From positions 518,883 through 582,882 of the forward strand of contig NRSV01000012.1 of assembly GCA_002286855.1 (NCBI GenBank): a stretch of DNA of 64,000 bases, in the 5' to 3' direction. This document shows positions 1-11,876 of the stretch, one piece after another. Both the position numbers and the translations under genes were made by a program. The notes under the pieces are model-generated. The model searched no databases. It was not told the DNA's origin and was given only the letters and a program-made list of their open reading frames with translations. The DNA is from Bipolaris cookei. Taxonomy: Eukaryota > Ascomycota > Dothideomycetes > Pleosporales > Pleosporaceae. Numbering within the stretch: the stretch's first letter is position 1; the number at the start of each line of letters is the position of its first letter.

Positions 1-799
1 CAGTGCGCCCGGGAATAAGGACACTGTTGCAGCTTTTGCACAGCGTCCGTTTTAGGGAGACGGCAAGACGTAATTGGCCTTTTCGCGAGACTTGCTGTAG
101 GTCGGAGCTGAGTGAGAGTGCAAGTGAGAGGCGGTCTGGCGACTTGGGGACTGGCTGTTTGCCTTGTGTGGTATCAGTGGCCTCGGCCGTTCGCAAATTC
201 AGGTACGTGGCGGCTTGGTAGAGAAAAGATGAACGGGCGTGCAGGTGTTTGTTCGGAATGCCTTTTGTTTTCGGGGCTTTGACTTTGCTCATGATGCTAC
301 CTTGATTGTCTAACAAGCAAAGTGCGACGGATGTGTTGGCTGCTTGCAAACGATGCAGTGACTCGGACCGTTCTTTTACTCGTATCTCATGTGTTTGTAT
401 GCCCGTATGCGTGCACCTAATTTTTACCTCATTGGCCAACAATGAAAGACAAGAGGTTTGCTGGATTATGATTTTTGAGCCGTCCGTTTGCGGCCTAGTG
501 GCGTGCCCAGCCAGGTGTCCCAAGCTTTTTACCTAACATGAGCGCCCAGCGACCGCTCTTCTCCACCGTCACCACCATCCAATCTCACCGACAATCGCAC
601 TCGACATCGACCTCGCGTGGCTGTCAGCCCTTCAAACAATTACCCGAGCTTCTTTTTCTCGTTGATCCTTCGTATAATACTAAGCTTGCCGGCGCATTAT
701 CCTACCCGGCTTCGTTCATCGTCAGCCTTGCTTTGCGACACGCGCAAACCATCAACTCTACCTTACACCCAATCTTCAGTTACCAACACACAATCCATC
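1..799. other. Upstream region and 5' leader of SUB2, no gene seen
   Basis: I see no convincing coding sequence here. The last roughly 250 bases before the SUB2 start are rich in C and T, as is usual for fungal promoters and 5' leaders. The short open frames have no spliced continuation or recognisable domain. Confidence 0.5.
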
Positions 800-2649
800 A
801 TGTCTCACGAGGAGGATCTCATTGACTACTCCGATGAGGAGATCCAGCCCACCGAGGCGCCCGCTAACGGCGGTGCGGCTGCGGCCAAGGGCGGTCTCGC
901 CGCTGGTGATGCTGCTGGCGACAAGAAGGGCAGCTATGTCGGCATTCATTCTACCGGTTTCCGCGACTTCCTGCTCAAGGACGAGCTCGTACGAGCAATT
1001 ACCGACTGTGGCTTCGAACATCCTTCCGAGGGTTAGTCTAATCATTTCCCCTCAGCCTTATCCACCTACAAGCGTCTGTCCATCTACGAAACGAGCCATG
1101 TCTGTCAAAATAATGAAAGCGGTCATGGTCTGTGTATACGCGAGAGAAGTGGCGAGGGACCCAGCGCCTTCCGTTACGTACGAGCCTCGACGCACATTGT
1201 AAATATGGTTGCACCGGTACATGCATCAAGAAGCCTAGCGGTGCCTGGCTGGCCCGCTTCAATGGTCCTCAGGGACTGGTTTCAGTGGAGGAGCGCATGT
1301 GGTGGATGCATAAGAGGGGGCACTCATGGGATATTGGGAGGATAGACAGACTGGCACGCGCGCGCTAGATGGAGGATCTCGACTACACAAGATGGACGGA
1401 CGCTTCGATCCCCACGCTTCGTTTCGACCGCTTTAGACTTATTCTGACATATTTTGTGCCCTACAGTCCAGCAAGTTACCATTCCCCAGGCCATCCTCGG
1501 AAACGACGTCCTTTGTCAGGCCAAGTCTGGTCTCGGAAAGACTGCCGTCTTCGTTCTCGCAACCCTCCAGCAGATGGACGAGAAGCCCGAGCCTGGCGTT
1601 GCCACCATTCTAGTCATGTGTCACACTCGTGAGCTGGCCTACCAGATCCGCAACGAGTACAACCGTTTCGCCAAGTTCTTGCCCGACGTCAAGGTCGGTG
1701 TCTTCTACGGAGGAACTCCCGTACAGAAGGACATTGAGCTCCTTAGCAACAAGGACACTCACCCCCACATCATTGTCGGAACACCCGGTCGCATCAACGC
1801 CCTTGTTCGCGACAAGCACCTCCGTCTTGCCAACCTGAAGCACTTTGTTCTCGACGAGTGCGACAAGATGCTTGACCAGCCTGGTCAGTGACCCTCTCTG
1901 TCTGCACTGCGCCTGCTAATTTCCTCTAGACATGCGCAACGATGTCCAGTCCATCTTCCGTGCCACCCCCCAGCACAAGCAGGTTATGATGTTTTCAGCT
2001 ACGCTGAACAAGGACGTGCGTGTTGTTTGCAAGAAATTCATGCAGAACCCGCTTGAGATCTACGTCGACGATGAGAAGAAGTTGACGCTGCACGGTCTTC
2101 AGCAGTACTACGTGAAGCTTGATGAGAAGGAAAAGAACCGCAAGCTGAACGACCTTCTTGACAATCTGGAGTTCAACCAGGTCATTATCTTTGTTCGTTC
2201 CACTCTGCGCTGCTCTGAGCTTGACAAGCTTCTCCGCGAGTGCAACTTCCCCAGCACTGCTGTGCACTCTGGCATTAGCCAAGAAGAGCGGTGAGTTTGA
2301 ATGATTCGAGCATGACTCTGCCCAGTACTGATGATGTTGTAGTATCAAGCGTTACAAGGAGTTCAAGGAGTTCCAGACACGTATCTGTGTGTCCACGGAT
2401 ATCTTTGGACGTGGTATCGATGTTGAGCGTATCAACGTAGCGATCAACTACGACATGCCTGACAAGGCTGATGCGTACCTGCACCGTGTCGGTCGTGCGG
2501 GACGTTTCGGAACCAAGGGTCTGAGTATCTCGTTTGTGAGCAGCCCTGAGGACGAGGCGGTTCTCAAGTCAATTGAGGAGCGATTCCAGGTCGAACTCCC
2601 CGAGTTCCCCGAGGATGGAGTCAATTCTGCTACTTACATGGACAACTAA
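800..2649 (+). CDS. SUB2: ATP-dependent RNA helicase SUB2 (UAP56/DDX39 family)
   Basis: DEAD-box RNA helicase acting in the nucleus in spliceosome assembly and, as part of TREX, in mRNA export. Four exons are inferred: 800-1031, 1467-1883, 1930-2290 and 2343-2649. All introns are GT..AG, the frame is kept, and the product is 438 aa, the usual family length. Visible motifs are the Q-motif region (VQQVTIPQAIL, about residues 78-88), motif I AKSGLGKT (96-103), motif II DECD (the SUB2-type variant of DEAD), motif III SAT, STDIFGRGID, and motif VI HRVGRAGRFG. The N-terminus is acidic (MSHEEDLIDYSDEE), as in fungal Sub2. The ATG at 800 fits this N-terminus and follows a C/T-rich leader. Intron 1 is 435 nt, against 46 and 52 nt for the others. 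Confidence 0.97.
1032..1466 (+). other. Unusually long first intron of SUB2
   Basis: The donor follows the HPSE codons (a GTTAGT-type site at 1032) and the acceptor is CTACAG ending at 1466. Splicing rebuilds the family sequence HPSE-VQQVTIPQ with a phase-1 junction. At 435 nt it is 8-9 times longer than the other two introns of the gene. It carries open stretches in several frames, but none resembles a protein I know. Confidence 0.85.
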
Positions 2650-4240
2650 CTTATGTATCTTTCTTTTCTTCTGTTCACCCTGGTCAAGCGATGGAAAGTT
2701 TGCAAGAAAGAAAAAAACAATATATGTTTGTTTGTCTAGTCCTTTGGGAAATAAAAACGAGCCGTTATGTCCTGGATGAGTCTTGAGAAGGAAGCAGGAC
2801 GGGCTTTGGGTGTGAAAAGGAGAATTATGTGGCGAGCGTATATGTTTGCTTGACATGTGTTTGATTATTTTGTTAGTGGTGGAGAGGAGGATGATTGTGG
2901 CCCTTTGTAGCATTGAGATAGAGAAGTGAGAGAGATAGGAGAGAGGAAGAAATTGACATGCATGAGCTCTTCCTTATGTGGACTGATACTATGCGGGTGA
3001 TTGACTGTAATTGTCTGTGTGATTGACGTAATGCGCTGTAGGTGAGTTGATTGGGCAAGAACGGGATATTTTTATTTGTAAGAGATGCATTGAGCTCCTT
3101 CTCGCCCATTAACCCTTTACAAGAGTACTGTTATGTGGCTGTAGAGCAAAGTAATATCATCTCGCTAGCAGCATACTACAAGGAAAGGGGAAGGGGGAGG
3201 GATTGGACGTTTTTATCCAGAGTAAACGAAGCAGCCAACCTATCATTTCATGAACCCCATTATCGTGCCTCCATGTATATATGCGTACACATATAATAGC
3301 ACACAAACACAAGTCATCCGCAACCTATCAACTCCCGCACTCCCCCTCCTCCTCCTCCCCCATTCTACCAAACACGACAAAAAAAGCGATAGCCACACAA
3401 TCACGAATGCCCATCCCGCCACCGCCCCAAAGTGCGCATGTCACAAAAACTCTATGTATTAGCAGACATATACTTAGGTGTACATACTCAGCACGAAAGA
3501 AGCGAAAACGGTCAGCAGGGTGGGGGGATCCATGTAAATCATTTATATCCATAGGCTTCTTTCTTCCCAGCATCTCTCTCTCCCCCCCCACCCTTCCCCC
3601 CAAAGCTTCAACGCACTTTGCCCAAAACATTCACTCGAGTCAATAGTACATTTCACGTGATTCTGATTGTGAACGAGACACCAAGTCGACAGTCAACAGC
3701 GAGTATTTGATTATACTTGCGGGAGATTGACATGGTCAAGGAGGGGGGGGGGAATTAGGTAAGATGATCGTACAGGGCAGACGAGCGAGAAGATACAAAG
3801 TTTCGGCAAGGCAAAGGGGGCAAGTCAGCAAAAGGGTGAAAGTAAGCGAGATGGCAATGTGTCTGGTGATCCGCGGAAGGCCGCAAGGCGGCGGGAAGAG
3901 AGAGTTTATAATGATGATGGTAATTCGTTCAATAGATTTTTTTTGGGAACCGGGAAGATGCGTAAGTACAATTCTTGTTTTAGGTGCGCGTTTTTGCACA
4001 GGGTTTAGGAGATGGAGGAGAGGGGGGTAGGGTAGGATAGATGTGGATGTTAGGGTAAGGATTGCGAGCGGGAAACCGGGGGGGGATGATGAATCGATAT
4101 ATTAAGGCCGGTGAGATGGGTTCGGACATGGGAATTCGGACAAGGGAAATGAGAGAATGTGAGAATATTGCGGGGAAAAAGAGAAGAGATGAGGTGGGAT
4201 AGAGGAACTTGTTTGGTTCTTGTCTCTAGGGGTTTGTGTA

Positions 4241-4262
4241 TGTGTGTGTGTGTGTGTGTGTG
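4241..4262. repeat. (TG)n microsatellite
   Basis: About eleven TG units in a row, interrupted once just upstream. It lies in the spacer downstream of SUB2. Confidence 0.9.
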
Positions 4263-6110
4263 GATTATGTGGATTGCTTTTTGTGAAAGGGATTCTTCTC
4301 ACACGTCAATATGGCGTGTTGTAAAACGGCCGACCGAACGGACTACTACTACTCGGGGGAATATGTACATGGGTGATGCGAGGGGCCTAAATCTCCGCTT
4401 TGGAATTGGGGGAGTTGGGGGGGGGGTCTACTTTGCTGCCTATATCGAGATGAAGTTTTTTTTTCTCTTGCTATTCGCAAAAAAAAAGAGCCGGCGCAAT
4501 GATGTGTGCAGGATCTACGACGGACGATAGAATAATACCCACTTGCTGTACCGACGCCGACGCGTGCGCACACATTTTAGGATGGCCCTTGTCCGGCAGC
4601 CACGTTCAGCATTGCCGGGCGGTTGCTGGTGCCGCCGCCACTTGTCAGGAACAAGACAAAAGCGAAAAGTTGACTCGCTTGGTGGTGGAGGTGGCCGCCG
4701 CCTTCGCCGAGCAAAGGTAGGCAGGGGCACCGGAAACGGGCTAGGCAAAGGAACACAGGCACACAAGAAGAGCAACAAGTGTGGGTAAGCAAAACAGCTA
4801 TCGGAAAGGGCAAGGCCAGGGGGAGTAGAATCAAGGAAAATGGCAGCTTGTAATGTTTCAATTATGCAGTGGATGGGATAAAAGGTGAGGGTGGGAGCTT
4901 GGCAAGCCGACGTGGCACTCATGCGCCACCGCTCGACTTTTTGGACGCGATTCAAAAAGAGGATGTGCAGTGATGGGCAACGTGCAGGTTTCTATTCCGA
5001 GATTGCTGTGCTCATTTCCTTTGCCATGGTGGGCGATGACGTTCACGCGTTAGCGCGCAAGTAGGTAATTGCTGTGGGGGCCTTGCAAAAGTGATATCAG
5101 CCTCGTTCCCTGGACAATAGGGGAGGGTGCTATAGCTGCGGCGGGGGGCAAACAGCCGTTCGATGGACGACATTTGGTTTCGCAGATGCAAGTACTCTAG
5201 TGTATCGGACGAGTCGCGCTGGGCGGAACGCGTGCTGCTAGGCCGGGTGTTATAACTTGTTTCCTCTACACTTTGGCTCGTCTCGGCTACGCAGTGGACA
5301 CGAATACAAGCGCTGGTACCCTCCCGCAGGTTGTAATAAGTAGTCGACGCGCGGATAGCCGTTGTTCAAGAAGGTTGTTGTTGTTGCCGCCTGGCAGCCT
5401 GATAGGTGGTGTACTTCCTCTATTAGTCTTGCTTTATCGGGCGGTGGGGTGACCAGACTCGGAGCATAGGTGAGAGCGGTCTAGAGGGAAGGAGCAAAGG
5501 CTTCTCCTTCCCACCTAACCACCCCTCCCTCCCCAAGCGAGATCTCGATGACAGTGGGCCTTGGTGCAAGGCCTAGAGTAGATGGGCATGCAAGAGCGAA
5601 GATTGCGCTTGTAGGCGACATTGCGCACACAGACGCACACAGGCGAGGCAGAGGGTCGGAGGCACATGCAGCAGAGTAGAGTACAGTAGATGGATGCAGT
5701 AAGAGGACGGGTCGCAAGCAGTGGGTGGTTGAGGGGAGGTATGCGACAGGCTTGGCAACATATGCTATGGCAAAAAGGCACATGCCACGGGCACGGCAGG
5801 CCGATCGCTGCAGCTTGTTGGCGGCGGGCGTCCCAAGGTCGAGTAAGTGGCAGCAGGAAAGTATTGTCGAGAGCGTGTGTGCTGGCACCAGGGGCCCCGA
5901 CCGCCGCGGTTGTGGTTCTGGTATGATTTTGCAGATGCAGCCGCGGCTCGGGTGCGGGAAGCCATCGGAGCCGTGCGTCGTCGTGTTGTGAGTGCGTATG
6001 CCTGTGCCAGAGTCGGTGCCGGTGTCGGTATCGATGGTGTACGACCATGATAAGTCGCAGCGGCGGTGCGGCCGTTATGAAGGTCCGCAGTAGGTAAGCA
6101 AGCAGGAACA

Positions 6111-6163
6111 AGGACAGGGCAGGACAGGGCAGGGCAGGGCAGGGCAGGACAGGGCAGGGCAGG
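6111..6163. repeat. G-rich minisatellite of GGGCA/GGACA units
   Basis: About ten tandem 5-bp units alternate between AGGAC and AGGGC. One strand is strongly purine/G-biased. I see no coding role. Confidence 0.85.
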
Positions 6164-6872
6164 AATCAATATCCAGGGCCCTTCTCTGGGCGCAGCTCCT
6201 TCTGGCTCCAGGCTCCAGGCTCCTAGCTGCTGGCCGGGCAGGACGAGGCGATGCCCCTTTTTGGGGGGCGAACAGCGAATGCTACCACTATGACTATTCG
6301 CAACCGTTGGGAGATGACGGGCCTTGACAGCGGTTGCACGGCGCCCAGTTGGCCGGAGGCAGAATGGGCGTTGGGACGGGACGTCCTAGCCCACGCAGCG
6401 CGAACGTCGACGTCAGACGCACGGAGCTCTAAGGCGCCGGCCAGCTTGGCTGCGGCTAGGTGCTGACGCTGGGGACATGAATGCACCCAAGTATCTACGG
6501 GTGTACTGTATGTATTGATGTATGTACGAGCATGTAAGTAGAGCAGAGTACGACTACACAGACTGCTCATGTCAGGCTGCTCCACTTCCACCGATATATA
6601 TATACAAATATACCTAGGTATGTCCATCCTCACCAGTAAAGGCAGTAGTCGTTGGGTACGACGCCTGACGTGCAGGTCCGGTAATGGCGCCTCAGATCTC
6701 CCTGTGTGGTGTGTGGGCGGTCCACCGGGAGAAGCGGATCTTCCATGCTCATGGTTAGTGGTGGTCGGGGTGCCGCGCAAGCATGCTGGCAGTCCACAGT
6801 TCGGCGCCGATCCACTGCAGCCTGGCTATTGTTGGCTTGTTGGCCTTGCTTGTTGGCCCTGTTGATGCTGCG

Positions 6873-6925
6873 TTGCTGCTGCTGCTACTGCTGCTGCTAC
6901 TGTTGCTACTGCTGCTACTGCTGCT
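6873..6925. repeat. CTG/CTA trinucleotide repeat
   Basis: Imperfect (CTG)n with CTA interruptions. In one frame it would encode poly-leucine and on the other strand poly-serine. Neither lies in a gene I can support. Confidence 0.85.
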
Positions 6926-7818
6926 CCTCATCCTTCCACTATGCATGCCCTCTGCCTCCGTCCCTCCCACTCGTCGCAGACCCGCACTTGACCAAGCACT
7001 CCCCGTCTGCTCATCCTCGTTGCTGTTACCGCCGCCGTCGCAAAACATGGCGCCACGGCAGCGCATGTGCCCTTTTTTTGATCAAGCAAAAACAATGACG
7101 ATACACAGCACGGCCCCGCCCATAATAAATAAGCCATGCGCCTGGCGGCCACTGCGATAAGTGCCAGGCCTGTCGCCCAAAGCATCCTAGCGGCTTCTAG
7201 TAGAGCCTGTGTGCGGGATATCAAGCAATGCTCGCAGGCCTGGCAGTGCATCAGCCCTTGCTGACCTCTAGCCTCTCAGTGCGCTTCTTCGTCCGCCCAC
7301 TGCTCCGCTGTTGCCCATCATACAAACCTCCTCCCTTGCTCAACTCTCTCTGCTTTGCATTTCTTGTTGCTCGCTCCCGCTCTCTTTTGCCAGAGAGCCT
7401 GTCGCGCGCTCCCTGCGTGAAGCCTCGTCTCCCCCTCTTCACGCCCTCGCCATTGCAGTAGCGGCAGCTTCCCGATCTTCCGCCCCGACCACACCGTCAC
7501 GACCCACCACTTACCCTCTTATCCTGCTTCAGCTTGCGCCTTTGCCTGCTTGCTCTCTCTCTCCATTCATCCCTCCCTCTTTTATGAACCACCCCAAATC
7601 TCTTCCGTGATTTGTCTCTCGCCGACCTCTGCACGCTCGTTTCTCTTACTATCTTAATCGATAATTCCCTCCGCTGCCGCCGCCCGGGTCTTTGCACTGC
7701 CATCGCGGTCCGCCCAAGCCCGGCCCCAATCGCCAACTTTTTGGCTCCCTCCTCACCCTCTGCAGCCCGAGCTGTTCTCCTCCCTCCCTATCGATCCACC
7801 ACCCATACCCACGCCGAT

Positions 7819-7908
7819 ATGCCTCCAACTGTTCCGCGGTTACGCATTCTCTCAGGTGCGTCATCAGCCCACGGCCGTTGCACCATTGCCATCCCTTCCA
7901 TTTGTCCC

Positions 7909-7981
<73 letters not shown>

Positions 7982-10538
7982 CCACAAACATGCACATGCA
8001 CCCTCTGCTTGTGCTGTTCAAGCCCCAAGAGCTCTTCCTATTTCGCCTGCACCCCTTCGACCCTACGCACTGATTCAATTGACAACTGCTGACACTCCAC
8101 AGTGGGCGGCAACGCCGTATCAGCCTTCTTATCATGGCGGCTGCAAGCCACCAACGCCTGCGACGTTACCCTTGTCTGGAAGTCAGGGTACGACAACGTC
8201 GCTCAATATGGCATCTCATTCAAGTGCGTATCTCCGTCTACGAGTTGTCCTCTCTCCCCTGACTCGGTCGCTAACACGTCATAGATCTGCGCTTTACGGT
8301 AATGAGCGGTTCAAGCCCCATGCTGGTATGTCCCTTCGACAGTCTCTCAACACTCTAGAACGCAGCTAACGCCATCCATTAGTCGTTCGCACTCCGGAAG
8401 ATGCCGCCCATTCTTCCAAGCAGCCTTTCGACTACGTGCTTCTCTGCGTCAAGGCCCTCCCCGATGTATACGATATTGCCAACATCATCGAATCCGTCGT
8501 CTCCCCTCAACACACGTGCATCCTTATGAACACAACACACAGCCTCGGTGTCGAGTCATATCTTGAGCAACGCTTCCCCACAAATGTCGTGCTTTCATTG
8601 GTATCAGGAGCAGAGATTTCGCAGCTTGGAGCTAGCGAGTTCGAGCACAAGGGTGCGACAAACATCTGGGTTGGTCCCGCCAACAAGAACGCAAACATCC
8701 CCCCACAGATTCAGTCGGACATGGCCGAGGCTCTTGCCATGACGTTGAGTTCTGGACAGGTCGACTGCAAGGTCTCCCAAAACATCCGACAACAGCAGTA
8801 CGAGCGAATGATAGGGTACGTTTCGCATTCCTCATGTTGCACACTCATACATCCACTAACGCTATGTAGCCCAATCGCATTCCACCCCGCCAGTGTCTTG
8901 TTCGAAACACCCAACCACGCCGAATTATTAGAAAAGGTTGGCGTGCGACCTTTGGTCAATGGCGTGCTGGACGAGATGCTCGCACTGGCAAAAGCCTCCG
9001 ACTGCTCTTTTCCGGCCGATTTCCGCGAAAAGACGTACCAAGACATGATTCGTCCCCAAGAGCACAACAGCACCATGTGGCTCGATTTCGAGGCTAAGCG
9101 GCCCATGGAGATTGAGACATATCTTGGTGCCCCCTTGAAGCTTGCACAAGAAGCTGGCGTTGCTGTGCCGCGAATCGAAACGCTGTATGCAACGCTCCAT
9201 CATATTAACATTGTGAACCGAAACCGCCCAGCAGCACCCGCTGTTGCGCCCATACAGCCATCCCAAAACGGCATGCAGCCACCACCAAGAATGTCTTCAG
9301 CTCCGATGCCGCGAGGGCCCCCTTCGCAAGGCGCCATGATGAACGGAAACGGCCCAATCAAGGGTGGCCCTCGTCCAGGCAGTCGTGCTCCTTCCGTCAA
9401 CGGCGGTCCCCCCGTGGCGCGTCGTGGACCCCCTCCTGGCCCCAATGGCTACCCTCCAAGGATGAATGGCCCTCCAAACGGGCAGCGACGTCCTTCCATC
9501 GAAGAAGGGAACCTCGAAGAGTTTTCACATCTTATGCTTTACGATGACATGGTGCCAGACGGTCCCAACGGCGGTCCTTATGAGAGTGCAGGCAACGCCT
9601 CCAATATGTCACTTCGAGAAAGAGAACTGATGCTGAGACAGCGGGAACTGCAGATTAGAGAACAGGAGATGAACATGCGACGTGGACCTGGCGGGCCTGG
9701 AGCACCCATGGGTCGCGGTGGCCCCATGGGACCAATGGGTCCCGCTATGGGTCGAGGAAGGCCCCCAGCGCCTCCTTCCATGGCTGGTTTTGACGACGAC
9801 GATGACGATGGTGACGACTTCTTCGACCCCATGGGAGGCCGACCAATGATTGATCCTGACAATTTTGATATGATGAGCGTCACATCACGCCGCAACCGCT
9901 CAGCACCCAGTGCCAAGCAGATTCGCCAGAACCCCGAGGGTGCAGGCTTCGGACCTTTGCCCAATAGAGGCCCGAGAAATCCCTTTTCGCGCTCCGGTGC
10001 AAACAAGAATCGGAGTAGTGCTCGGCTGATGGCGGACGTTCCGGGCCTTCATGACTCGATTATGAACAACCCGCTCATGGGCTACTCGTCTGATCGTTAC
10101 GGCCATGTCGATCGCGGTGCCATGGGCGCACAATCGAGAACTAACTCGCTCACATCAGCCCGTCTTGACGATATTTCAGGCGGCGCCGGTTACGGCGCCT
10201 ATCCTAACCCAAACGGTCGACGAATGAGCCAGTCACCTGGTAACCCCCTCAGCCCCGGCCCCAGGCCTGGAGGCCGACCGTCACCACCCAACGGGTATGC
10301 GCACAACGGCATGCCACCAAACGGAAGACCCTCGCCTCCCGGTATGACACAACCAGGAGTGCCACAACATGTTGAACAGCACGCTGGGGTGAGCAATCTC
10401 TACCCGCCCAAGTCTCGTCCCCAAGTTCGCAGTCTGACTGGAAGCGCTTCCAACAGTAGCGCGGCTCTAGATTCTGAAAACTCTGCGCATAGCAGCCAAA
10501 GCAGCCTAGGCCCGCGTCCTCCGGTGGGCGTTCGGTAA
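7819..10538 (+). CDS. Ketopantoate reductase (PanE/ApbA)-like protein with long Pro/Gly-rich C-terminal tail
   Basis: Five exons are inferred: 7819-7855, 8103-8223, 8285-8325, 8383-8815 and 8870-10538. Introns are GT..AG and the product is 766 aa. The N-terminal Rossmann part begins RLRILSVGGNAVSAFLSWRL, with a glycine-rich loop read across intron 1. The FDYVLLCVKALPD segment is typical of the PanE/ApbA NADP-binding domain. A helical ApbA C-terminal domain follows (PLVNGVLDEMLALAKASDC, FREKTYQDMI, SMWL-type motif TMWLDFEAKRP). From about residue 330 the protein becomes low-complexity Pro/Gly/Asn/Arg with an acidic DDDDDDGDDFFD patch. PanE itself is about 300 aa, so the tail more than doubles the protein and suggests a role other than simple pantothenate synthesis. 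Exon 1 is only 12 codons and rests on frame logic. Confidence 0.85.
7911..7980. repeat. (CA)n microsatellite inside intron 1
   Basis: More than 30 CA units run through the first intron (7856-8102) of the ketopantoate-reductase-like gene, between its donor and branch-site region. Length polymorphism is likely and could affect splicing. Confidence 0.92.
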
Positions 10539-11876
10539 CGGGGAATCATGTTCGACTTTGATTTGGTAGCCATTGGTCTTGAGTATGTTGGCATTTTGCA
10601 TGGGTACTGTTTTCCAGCTCTGGCGACATTGGCGAAATCATCTACTGCTTTTCCATGGACACATGGTTTTCCTTTCCTTTCCCGGGACCACGGCTAGCGA
10701 AACACTCGAGGCGACTTTTTTTCACTTCTCATCGATTTCTTCTACAAACACATTGGCACAGCAAAATCATTACTAAAGAACCGATCAAGCACACCCAAGC
10801 CGTCCGACTGGGGTCGGGGCAGTATTACGAAGCGCCTGGGCTTTGCCAGAAGGCGGATATTTAATGACGAATAGAAATGGGTGGGAAAGGAGCACACATG
10901 TGACGCAAACGGACCGGCCATGCGATTACCAGGGCTGCAGTCATCGGGATTTCTCTTTTGTCACTATGGTACATACTTGTAGATTGTTGTTTGCAGCGGC
11001 CGCACCAGCCTCTCCTTGTTGTTTTGGCTTTCTCCATACGGGTCGCCTGTTGAGGTAACCCACTAATCATGTTTTTCCTTGATTGCATTGGTTTTTATTG
11101 TCAGTGGAGGGTTGGTGTCTACTCGTGCCACCTGTTTGCTATACTACGGAGTTTTCGATATACATCACATGGATTTAGCTGCTTGTAATTTTGTGGCATT
11201 CACTTCTACTTTTGTTGCCTGGAGGGCTTGAGCTGTTGCAAGTTGGCTGGTGTACAAGTACTGCCTTGTGGCGAGTATGGCCTGTTTTTCTTTCTTGTGT
11301 CTTTCTTTGTTTCTTATCTCTGGGATATTTTTTTTGGGGGGGGGGGGCAGGAGGGAGCATCATGGTAGCTCAGCACACACTCGTACACACAAAAGCAAAC
11401 GAAGCGTTTCCTTGTCTGACATGTGACAGTTGGTGCATAAGTAGCAATGCGAATGTGCTGGCAAGCCAATGAATATACAATGTTTAGTGATGTTCTACTC
11501 GAGTGCTATAGAAGGGTCCGGTGCTTTGTCAGATGGAATGCCCAGAGAATGGGGTCATGGGGTAGAGGCGAGGTGACAGTAGCGCCGAGGGACATGCGCA
11601 GGCTTCACGATGCCATCGGCTGCATGTTCCGGGGGTGTCAGTGGTTAGCGTAGCGTGCCATGTCCAAGTGGTCGCGACGCAAAGGCACGGATGCTCTGGT
11701 ACCGACGTCCCGTCTTCCGGCCAATGACACGAAACTGAAGGCATCCTGTCTCGTATCTCACCGCGTTGGCATGCATGCTTATGGTGTTGACGCATGTCCA
11801 TTGAACGCCCAAGCACCCCCAGTCCGCCTGCCCCTCGTCGTTCGTCATAGCTGGTAAAGGCGGGGCAGCTACTATT
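10539..11876. other. Intergenic region, no gene seen
   Basis: It should hold the 3' UTR of the upstream gene and the promoter of the glucokinase-like gene. It contains a G-run at about 11336-11347. No supported coding sequence. Confidence 0.5.

Larger units (their letters stand above)
2650..7818. other. 5.2-kb intergenic region with simple repeats, no gene seen
   Basis: No open frame here combines length, coding-like codon use and a recognisable motif. The first few hundred bases hold the SUB2 3' UTR. G-runs (about 3740-3750 and 4421-4426), a GT repeat, a minisatellite of GGGCA/GGACA units and a CTG-rich tract occur. The last 600 bases (about 7220-7818) are strongly C/T-rich and probably promoter or 5' leader of the next gene. 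A long non-coding RNA cannot be excluded. Confidence 0.5.

Noticed and set aside
3..221. Short open frame at the left edge
   Set aside because: No homology I recognise, no splice continuation, basic Arg/Ser composition typical of chance frames.
5481..6169. Overlapping long minus-strand frames in the spacer
   Set aside because: Several frames are open at once because of base composition; none has a motif or splice logic.
6783..7160. Frame encoding poly-leucine, a possible signal or membrane segment
   Set aside because: The leucines come from the CTG repeat; the rest lacks protein character, and the opposite strand gives poly-serine.
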